Below are positions 56,060-64,000 of a DNA stretch of 64,000 nt, piece by piece. Within the stretch, counting starts at the first letter, position 1; the number at the start of each line of letters is the position of its first letter. Source of the stretch: Saturnia japonica (taxonomy: Eukaryota > Arthropoda > Insecta > Lepidoptera > Saturniidae); NCBI GenBank assembly GCA_033032175.1, contig CM065320.1, forward strand, positions 248,001 to 312,000, written 5' to 3'. The notes beneath the pieces were generated by a model that saw only the letters and a list, made by a program, of their open reading frames with translations, was not told where the DNA came from and did not search any database. The translations under genes and the position numbers were made by a program.

Positions 56060-56379
56060 CTCCTCTCTCGGCATTCATTCGTTGTCAACGGGTGAACGCC
56101 GCGTGTTCAACTCTATTTCACGTGTCAACAAATTGATGAGTAGATAATGAACGGTTTTCATCGGGGTGCACGAGTAGTCACGCCGCGCCAACAACGCATC
56201 GTCGTTGCGTCGACAACTCGCGGTCCACCCGCCTTCCGCATATGGAGTGCTTGTGTGCGAGTCGATACGTGACGTTACGGAATTGACAAGTGAGTGCATA
56301 TATTATATGGAACTTTATACAAAGAAAACTCAACCGCAGGAGGCGATGCGATGCTGGTTGGGTGTCGCCGGGTTGATAG
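56060..56379 (+). CDS. Candidate first exon with signal-peptide-like start
   Basis: An isolated G+C-rich island ends in a textbook splice donor, 'gatag|gtgagt', with GT at 56380-56381. A second donor-like 'acaagtgagt' lies at 56286-56295. The last frame before the donor reads MELYTKKTQPQEAMRCWLGVAGLI from 56307, or from the better-placed ATG at 56346: MRCWLGVAGLI, a hydrophobic start like a signal peptide. That second start gives 11 codons plus one base, a phase-1 junction. The upstream part would be 5' UTR. The next exon is not identified, and the gene would have to continue past 58 kb or through a long intron. Unproven. Confidence 0.35.
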
Positions 56380-56389
56380 GTGAGTGACA

Positions 56390-58030
56390 CTTTATTTACT
56401 TTACACTCTTATGATATGACTATTCTGTTATATGTTATTGACTATACATTGTTGTATGTAAAATACATCAATGCGTACAAATCTGGTCATAGCACAGCTG
56501 GGTCAATTTCACGACTATCAAAGTTTTGGAAAATGCTATATATGTATGTGTTTTTAGTGTTAGTCGGGTCGGACATTTTTTTTAGTTTATTTCAATTATT
56601 GAATACCTTTAAAGTATAACATGATTTTTTTAAATATCATCTGATATCTGCTATAAGGTCACATACTTTTACTTCAAATCAAGTAAAGATTACAAACACA
56701 AGTTTTCATATATGTACATTTTAATTTTCTTTATATACGTACATCATTTTTTGTAACATAAATGATATTTTAAGAATTAAACAATGAAAATATTTTGTCT
56801 TTCTTGCTTTAAGTCCAATTTAATATTATCGCTGTTTGCAACTACCGGAGATATTTATTTGGAAAAATGTGGAAATGTAGTCTGGAGTTATAAAGTTGCG
56901 AATGGTTTCTGCAGCTGCGAAGTGCAGCTAAACAGTATTACCCGAGGAAACAATTCTATTTATTCGTACAGAAACACTTGTAACGTCAAGTCCTAAAGCT
57001 CTCTTAAAATGCACCGAGCTGGATTGAAGTTGACGGGAGATTGGATGCGAAATTCATCGCATCGGTGGTAACGGAAAATTAAAAATAACATTTAAATGAC
57101 GAATTTAAAATTGTGAAATATTATTTGCACAGCCCAGACGTGGTATTGACATGACGTCACTCCAATATAAAATTTTGAAATATTGTTTCGAAGTTCATTC
57201 GCTTTATTGTCATAATAGTATGACGTGTTTCAGAAAAGGTATAATTATTATTTTACAGTTATACTTTATATTTTAATTTACACTACTAAGAAAGAGGTAA
57301 AGTATGTGAATATGTTTATGAAATCTCCGTAACTACTTCATTAAAGAAAAATACTTCACTGATAGAAAGTTACAAAATCCCTGAGTGCTATAAGCTATTG
57401 TTGTGTATAATTGTTGTTAAATTTTATATTTTAATTAAGTCGTACATAGTAATAATGTATTATATATTATAGATAAAGCATATAAGTTATGTAGTCGTAT
57501 TTTTACCTACATTCGAGTATTTATATAACCGGTATAATTAAAAATTGGAACTTAAGGAGATTTACTTATATAATATTTAGGCTTACAATAAATAAAGGGC
57601 AACTTTCACATATTATTTACGTGTACATTCATATGCGTACACCGTGTAGTAAAGAGAAGACAATTATATATTTCGTACAGTTAAAATGGGATGCCATTTG
57701 TATTCCAGATTGTCATTAAGTATAATTTACTGTAAACAAGCATTTAACTAAAATATTGGATTCAGGTACACTGAGCGTGGACTTTTGATAAGTAATTAAG
57801 GCGCTATGAGGTTGTTACATGACTTAGAATTAATAGGAGCACCTAAAACTGTTGGGACTTTGTTAGATTCGAAACTTTCGAACCCATTAACGTGTATTTA
57901 ATTGTTGCTAACAAACGTTTGTTAGGCTATATTGCGCTTGTTTGAATGTGTACAGAGATAGCTCTCTAAATATTCGCTTTGAAATTGTAAGTAACAATGT
58001 TCGTTGTTGAGACAGAATACCCACAGACTT
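56390..58030. other. No gene recognised
   Basis: Mostly A+T-rich and compatible with intron. 56784-56996 is open on plus with a Cys-rich 'CGNVVWSYKVANGFCSC' stretch but no known domain. No transposon signature. Confidence 0.35.
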
Positions 58031-58545
58031 TTTTTGACGTGACAACGTTTTATAATTCGATGGAGCCGGCTGCACGCATGAAAAAACATGACTCATGCGG
58101 CGTTACCTCGATCTGAGGCGTTCCATTTAAGGCTTGAAGTGCAAGCGATAGCGCGGAACAAGCGACAAAGAGGCACAATCAGCCTCCGCGTTCGGCAGCA
58201 TTCGACATCTGTCTCTCTCCTACTTAGTGAGCGATGCGTCCGCGTGGACAGCTGCTATACAATAATACATTTACATGTTTTCGTCAAGTATGAAGTGCAG
58301 TGAAAAGTGAATGTGGTGTCAATTGTTTATAGCAACGATAATTGCGGCGATAAAGGTAATGATTCTTTAGATATTAAATATATGTTCAGTGATATATTGT
58401 CGAATATTCGTGCTTTCATCATTAAAATAAATAGCATCGGTCCGCTAGTGCAGCGTACATATAACTTAATCAATTCAATTGTCATTTCCATTTACCTCCT
58501 TCTTTAAATCCATACAAAATATCTATCAAACAAATAACATTTAAA
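58031..58545 (+). repeat. Unit D, copy 2
   Basis: Same orientation and near-identical to 10720-11300 from 'tgacgtgacaacgt' to 'atctatcaaacaaataa'. Differences: scattered substitutions, a +1 change at 'gcgatagcgcggaac', a -1 change at 'cctacttagtgagc', and the absence of ~65 bp after 'gctagtgcagcg'. The flanks differ from those of copy 1, so the unit itself is what repeats. Confidence 0.75.
58088..58303 (+). CDS. 71-codon frame of unit D, copy 2
   Basis: Starts MTHAALPRSEAFHLRLEVQA and ends 'LDSCYTIIHLHVFVKYEVQ'-like, with VDSC for LDSC. Length equals copy 1. Between about codons 21 and 46 it is read in a frame different from copy 1, because one inserted base and one deleted base cancel. Function unknown; it may not be translated. 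Confidence 0.25.
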   Translation: MTHAALPRSEAFHLRLEVQAIARNKRQRGTISLRVRQHSTSVSLLLSERCVRVDSCYTIIHLHVFVKYEVQ

Positions 58546-59520
58546 TTTTCTTTTGAAAAATTATACCATTCCATCAGTATTTTCTTATGACGTTGTCACT
58601 TTCAACTATCGTCAGTAAACCGACTTTACAGACAACCGATTTTTTTTTAACCAAACATTTGCTTATATATCATGGTTTTTCGTTGAATCCTTGATTTATT
58701 TAAACATATTTCATTTAATTTAATTTCAAAATGAAATATTGTTGTAAATTTTCGAAATGTGATTTATATAGAGTGGTGTTATTTAATAATATTAAAAAGT
58801 AAATCAACAATGCCTTTGCAGAATCAGCAATATCACGTGAACCTATTTGCTAACTTACGTGTGTCGGTCGCAGTGAATTATATAGTTTTTACCACTTTCA
58901 ATGATATGGATTTGGATAATTTAAAAGCACTATACTTTTTAATGTATAATTATTCTTTATTCACCAATCATTAAATTATTAAATTATTTTATTATTAATA
59001 TTTCCCTTCTGTATTTTTATGATTTCTCAACAAAAGGATAGCGAAAAGTTTATTAAAAAAAAAGCTCCTTATGAGGAAATAAATAGCGTATTGCGTCGTA
59101 AATATTTCCTTATTAAATATTTACATTTAATACATTAATGTTAATAAAGTATATCTTGTACACATTAACATCGAAAGTGGTTGTTTTTAATATGCGAATA
59201 ATTGGAATTTCTTTGTAATTGCAAAGTTAATATTAATGAAAACACCAGAATTATTATCTATACAAATAAATAAAATTGCAATTTGTTTATTAAAAAAAAA
59301 AACGATGTAAAAAATCAAACGATACCCATTACAAAATCGTGACAGCGCCATCTCTTATCAATACAAAAAGTAACCATGAAAATATTTTATTTATTGATAT
59401 ATCAACTGATCAATACAATAAAATAAAATTGAAGTGGTCTGTTTGTAATGTCAAAACAACAATTTTTTAGTAAATGCATTTGATAGTATATACGATACTT
59501 AAACAAAACAAAAACAATAT
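58546..59520. other. No gene recognised
   Basis: Very A+T-rich. A 71-codon plus-strand frame at 58759-58974 is unremarkable. Confidence 0.4.
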
Positions 59521-59524
59521 TAAA

Positions 59525-59935
59525 ATGTTTGTCTGTCTGTCTGTCTGTTTATTTCGGGTAATATCCGAAACGGTTGGACCGATTTTGACGGGACTTTCAC
59601 TGATAAATAGCTGATGTTATAGGGAATAACTTAGAATACTTTTATTTTAGAAAAATAATTATGGTTCCGCACAAATAAAAAAAAATGGTCATGATGAATC
59701 AAATCGGCCGCTTAAATGGCTTACGCTGAGCAAACCATAAGAGCTATAGCAAATTAATGTACTACACAAAAGTAGAAATTAAAAAGACCTACAAAAATGT
59801 CACAGAGACTATACGTATATATTTAAGGAACACCCACAATAAGCACTTTTGTTTTTAAAATAGCCGGGAGCGAGGGAATAAAATTCGTGCGGGCATTTGT
59901 AGTCCACGTGAGCGAAGCCACGGGCACAGCTAGTT
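59525..59935 (-). repeat. Lepidoptera-type repeat with (tctg)n tail
   Basis: The plus strand begins with (tctg)n at 59530-59549, then 'cgaaacggttggaccg' and 'ttttgacgggactttcac'. It ends with 'gagcgaagccacgggc' and 'acagctagttc', the reversed head 'actagctgtgcccg'. Same head as 8028 but a different body. Non-coding. Confidence 0.65.
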
Positions 59936-60075
59936 CTAAATAAATTAAATCTATACTTACATTATTATATTTTTTTTATATAAAAAAAGCAGATTTCTGT
60001 TGTTTGTTTGTTTAAAAACGCTAATATCTGGAACTACTGGTAGTCGGAATAAAAAATATTTTTGTATACGATAAC

Positions 60076-60296
60076 TATTGAGTAGATACTCTTTGATAAT
60101 AAATTTGTACCTTAAATATTTTAAATTTAGTACGTGTCATTCTGTCTTCGTTTGTCTAGTTAAGTTCCTTTACTACCCTACTAACTTGTTGAACTTAACT
60201 ACATGTTTTCCTGTTCTTTACTTTTATACGCTGGTTTTATTTATATTACTACACTTAAAGAACTTCCACTGTGCTACCGGCCCATAATCTGCTACA
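60076..60296. mobile_element. 221-bp insertion of unknown class
   Basis: Absent from the other family B copies at the matching point. Bounded by a 5-bp direct repeat, ataac, at 60071-60075 and 60297-60301. Ends 'tattgagtaga' and, reversed, 'tgtagcagatta' are only loosely similar. No coding capacity or A-tail. Confidence 0.5.
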
Positions 60297-60742
60297 ATAA
60301 CCAGATTCACGAAGAATAGTATAGGCTATCTAAGATTATCGCTAGCCTTAAAAAAAATATTTTTGTTATTTAAGTCGTACATGAAAGCTCTCCTGAACTG
60401 CTTTATTGACGTGTAAGTACAATGTTCTACAAAAATATTAGTCCTTAGTTTACCTAAAAAGAAGTCTGCAATACCATATGCATATCTCTCATACAAAAGC
60501 CACAATACAGTATTTAGTGACAAACATTTGTTGAAAAAACAAAAGTGATTTATTTATGAGCATTAGTTTTAGGCGTGGCATATTAATCCTTACGAACAAA
60601 AGTTACTTCATCACATAGTCAATTTTATGAAGTTAAATTTTGCACGCCATGGCAGGTTATATTTGGACTCATAGTTTAGGAGATAAGGGAAAATTAAAAT
60701 AATTTATCACTCGGCTTCGGTCTATGATTATAGTACTGTAAG

Positions 60743-60830
60743 ATTTTTTTCCGAACTGACTACCCTGTTAGCCTTAGGGGCCCTATCTAAAAACAGAGCC
60801 GCTGCGGCTTTTACAGCTTCACCGAACTTG
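60743..60830 (-). mobile_element. 5'-truncated retroposon (tail family R, copy 3)
   Basis: 88 bp with a T-run (A-tail of the minus strand) at 60744-60750. Flanked by a perfect 11-bp duplication, agtactgtaag, at 60732-60742 and 60831-60841. It matches the 3' end of the 480-bp copy at 991-1470 almost base for base, including 'gccttaggggccctat' and 'cagagccgctgcggc'. Confidence 0.88.
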
Positions 60831-60915
60831 AGTACTGTAAGGTGCCCGTGTAGGTTAGCGGCGCTGTGTTTGTCGTATAAAATTAACACCGGTAAAGCCG
60901 TGGGGCACAGCTTAT

Positions 60916-62820
60916 GAGTATATTAAAATAAACACAGAATACATAATTACTTATACATCGTAATTAATTGCTTTACAGTTTCCATTAAAGTCGATAATTG
61001 TCACTGCCATGCATATTTTATTTGGTATTTTAGTCGGTCGCGTTGTTAATTAGTGACCACAAAACGTTAAGACAATGGTAATCTTGTTAGAATCACGTAA
61101 CATGCTAATACCTACAGATAAGGGACCAGTGCATGAACCTCTTTTATAACCATAATTAATTGTCTCAGTTTAAGATTAATTAAATAACACGGAAACATGA
61201 TAAATTTTCAAAAATGTCTACGGACAAGGAACAATTGGATGAACCAGTTTTTATCCATGATTAATTGTCGAAGATGTAGCATGGGGTTTGGAGTAATTAA
61301 AGAACAAGGTAACATCATTTTAATATAATACCCACAGACAAGACAGAAACCAGGGTACTTTTAAACCATAATTTATTTTTAAGAAGTTGCAAAAGGAATA
61401 CCTACAACAAAGCAACCATCACAAAATTAACATTGGGTTAAGATCGTCTAAAAGGAGATCAAATTAATGGCTGGTGTGGAAAGTACATAACTATAAAACG
61501 AAACTGAATTAAATCTCAAAGTTTTATTTAAAAGTTAGGTATATATGAAATAAAAATATACATATAATATAAAATTAAAACTTTTTTATGTTTCAGTATC
61601 TAATAGAAGTATCACTTGTCCCAACTGGTTACTGTGAACATCTGAGTGCTAAAGTAGTCGTACGTTCTTTATTCATAGCGAGTGTGGCTGAAAATCTAAG
61701 CTCTCACCACAAACAAGCGACGTTCATACATATTAATGTTTTATCTACATTACCTAACGCGTCGAGGAGCAATACTTACTTTAATGTGTTCGTGGTAACT
61801 CTGCTTTCACCTGTCGAAATTGTGACATTCCCTTATACATCATGATACTTTGTGAATACATCATGTGTCTGTTGTTTCGTTGATGTTTGTTTTATCTCTT
61901 GGTTATTATGCTCTTACCTAAAACAAAACGAAACACAAATTCAATTAAAACTCATTTTTGTAAATTTTCATATCCCTAGCAACAACCTTAGAGGCAGTTA
62001 TCTATTTAGAGGTACTAATTGATTATATTTTATAACTTATAGGTAAACCTTAAAACACAAATAAACAAATAAAAAAAGTAGTAAGGAAGAAATTAGAATT
62101 ACGCAAGTGGAATTTTTGGGCTGCATGTGAGTGTATTTAGTTCGGTGGGTGGTGTATTTGTGCCACTTGAAATCAATTATCTAAAATGTAATATAAATGT
62201 AAAATGTATAATATAAGTATATTGTATATGACACATCTATATAAACAGTTGATAAACATGTTTATGTCGTAGACCAATTTATATGAAATTACTGAAGCTT
62301 ATAATTAATTCTGAATATGAAGTTGACTAAGCAAATTGAATATCGTTCCTTTGGTAATAGGTACGCTGTTACTAATTCAGGATCTAAAACTCAATTTGTA
62401 CAGCATTTCGTATGAGCAATTATTGGTAACAGTTGTGTTCAATTCTATGCATACATTGAGAATTTGATTAGTTTTATGTATGTAAATCTGTCGAACAGCA
62501 AAAGGTGGAATAATTTCACCTGTAATAACTAACAGTTTCAATGTGTTTTGCTTAAAGGTTTGATAGCATATTAGACTATTTGCAGTTACTTCATCAATTT
62601 TTTACTTTCTAAATAGTAAAATAACAATGTGTTTTAAATAGATAAATGGATGAATAATTTTAGTGATTTCAACGTTTTAAATTTAACTGAGTAGTAGATA
62701 AAAAGGAATAAAATGTGTATATTGTACTAACTTTTATTTTAACCGTGTAAAACACGTAAATTTATAAAGATATTAATGATATTAATTGTGATATCAGTTT
62801 AAAAGATCTTAGTTTTAATA
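60916..62820. other. No gene recognised
   Basis: A+T-rich. An 85-codon plus-strand frame at 61588-61845 has no recognisable domain. No repeats assigned. Confidence 0.4.
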
Positions 62821-62824
62821 TAGA

Positions 62825-63007
62825 TCAATAAGTAGAACCTCCAATGTAGACAAGGCACCCGACAATGAGGCGGTAGTCGGCAAACACATTGTAGGCGCCG
62901 CGCCAAAGCAAACAGCAGACCAAGCGGAGCAGCCAGTCAATTAACGGACATGCCAGGCTTAGCGCTTGTACCAGTCGCCTGGCTAGTTCACGGGTATTTT
63001 GAGACAT
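62825..63007 (-). CDS. Candidate coding exon, membrane-like, unknown
   Basis: A sharply G+C-rich 180-bp patch in A+T-rich DNA with an open minus-strand frame of 60 codons: 'MSQNTRELARRLVQALSLAC', then 'PLIDWLLRLVCCLLW' and 'RLIVGCLVYIGGS'. It has one or two hydrophobic segments. A donor-like 'ggaggttct' lies near 62838. The base before ATG ends in 'atag', which could be an acceptor, but the pyrimidine tract is poor. It could be the first exon of a membrane protein gene running leftward, or chance. Family not recognised. Confidence 0.3.
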   Translation of the reverse strand: MSQNTRELARRLVQALSLACPLIDWLLRLVCCLLWRGAYNVFADYRLIVGCLVYIGGSTY

Positions 63008-64000
63008 CTATCTACTCACAAGCTGCATTGAAATTCCATGTTGTATCCGATGTTGTAGTTTCAATACTATCACGGTTTTAATTGAATCCAGCTGTTTATT
63101 GGACTTCCTTACGAATTCATATATTATGGTTAGCTTGTAAATTGCAGATAAAAATGATTGTTAATTTATCAGTTTTGATTTTAAGGTTTTTGCTAAATTC
63201 CTTCAGTCATTTTGTTAAAAGATTATATTTTTTATAAGCTTACCTAATGTGATAACAGCTAAACGAAGACATCTAAAATCATCTACATGAGTAGTTAAGA
63301 TGCTATTAAATTCATATTACCTCTATTCTCTACGAAGTAATAGAGACACGTAGTGTCTGCCAAGGTATATGACCTTTATACTTGAAGTTAGAAATCTCGT
63401 AGATACCATAATGGAGATATAATTTTAGTTGACGTAGTAATCGATAAATTCCCTTGACAAAGTAAAGACGAAGATTGGTAATGATAAAGTTGGTTCAGTA
63501 GACAAGTTCGACGTTGATCAAATATTTAGATTGATGATATAGATTCTACTTGTATTGTTAAACTTAAGAACGATTTTAATTAGTAAATTTCAATTGAAGT
63601 AATCTTTTCTTAGTTATTTTTGTGTAGAAGATTTCTTCACATTGCAGATAAACGAATTTACAGAAGAAAGCACATTATAATAAACTATTCACTAAAATCT
63701 GCGCATTGGCTAAATAATTTCTAAAGTGAAAAGTATGTATATTTGATATATTTTCCAGTTTGCACTTACCTCAAAGATCACTAAACTGGATCACTAGCGA
63801 TACAAGTAAATACTTGAGATTTTTGTGCCATGTTATTGGCATGAGAAACGAATTACGTTCTCAATGAAATGCTACGACTCTATACTGGTAATATAAACGT
63901 TAAAAGCAGAGAAGGAGTTCAAACTAAAGTAAAAATGGCTAAAGAAGAGTAAGAATATTTTGAATTCAAACTAAAAGTTCTTAACCGAGGACATTAAAAT
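63008..64000. other. No gene recognised
   Basis: A+T-rich, no long frames, no repeat family identified. Confidence 0.4.

Larger units (their letters stand above)
59985..60915 (-). repeat. Repeat family B, copy 6, with two insertions
   Basis: Reads from the tail end 'aacgctaatatctggaac' through 'agtataggctatctaag', 'ttacttcatcacatag' and 'ggcgctgtgtttgtcg' to the head end 'aagccgtggggcacagc'. Compared with copy 4 it carries a 221-bp extra segment at 60076-60296, flanked by ataac, and an 88-bp retroposon at 60743-60830. Confidence 0.75.

Noticed and set aside
59530..59549. CRISPR-like or regulatory short repeat
   Set aside because: A simple (tctg)n microsatellite at a repeat end; no spacer-repeat arrangement exists anywhere in the window.

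Overview
The window reads as nuclear DNA of an insect, most likely a moth or butterfly (Lepidoptera). It is A+T-rich throughout and has no dense runs of genes. It carries many repeats I recognise as Lepidoptera-type: tRNA-derived SINEs sharing a 'ggaaaacatcgtgaggaaacc'-like body, LINE 3' ends with a tandem 'attttg' tail, and repeats opening with 'actagctgtgcccc'. It also holds an arthropod BEL/Pao retrotransposon and several insect mariner/Tc1 lineages. No complete host gene can be supported. The sequence looks like intergenic or intronic DNA filled by layers of transposon insertions. Three short stretches look like possible host promoters or first exons: 9.07-9.24 kb (+), 56.06-56.38 kb (+) and 62.82-63.01 kb (-). 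All three are unproven. Layout: 0-9 kb is sparse, with a 480-bp retroposon, a SINE and some old repeats. 9-14 kb holds a promoter-like patch, LINE 3' ends, a 0.58-kb unit (D) that recurs at 58 kb, a mini LTR element and long copies of repeat families B and C. 14-20 kb is mostly old repeats and unrecognised DNA. 20.1-27.4 kb is the best-defined object: a complete BEL/Pao retrotransposon with one open gag-pol frame of 1730 codons, 320/321-bp LTRs that differ by one base in a homopolymer, and a 5-bp target duplication. It sits inside an older, 5'-truncated LINE. 33.6-37.05 kb is one old repeat copy split by two DNA transposons: a PIF/Harbinger-like element keeping only a broken MADF-type ORF, and an intact DD41D (rosa-type) mariner with perfect 32-bp terminal inverted repeats. 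38-45 kb holds dispersed repeats, a TA-flanked MITE and a LINE fragment. 46.6-52.2 kb clusters three decayed mariner/Tc1 transposases. 53.4-53.7 kb is a hAT MITE with an 8-bp target duplication. 58-61 kb has the second unit D and a repeat B copy with two further insertions. The transposon genes do not form a pathway. Each element's proteins serve its own copying: gag, protease, reverse transcriptase, RNase H and integrase for BEL, and a single DDE/D transposase for each cut-and-paste element. The nesting allows relative dating: repeat families A and B and the truncated LINE are oldest, the PIF/Harbinger, mariner and retroposon-tail insertions came later, and the BEL copy looks youngest. I saw no evidence of a wholly new biological system. 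The least explained items are the twice-occurring unit D with its conserved 71-codon frame, and the retroposon-tail family that also appears inside a mini LTR element.
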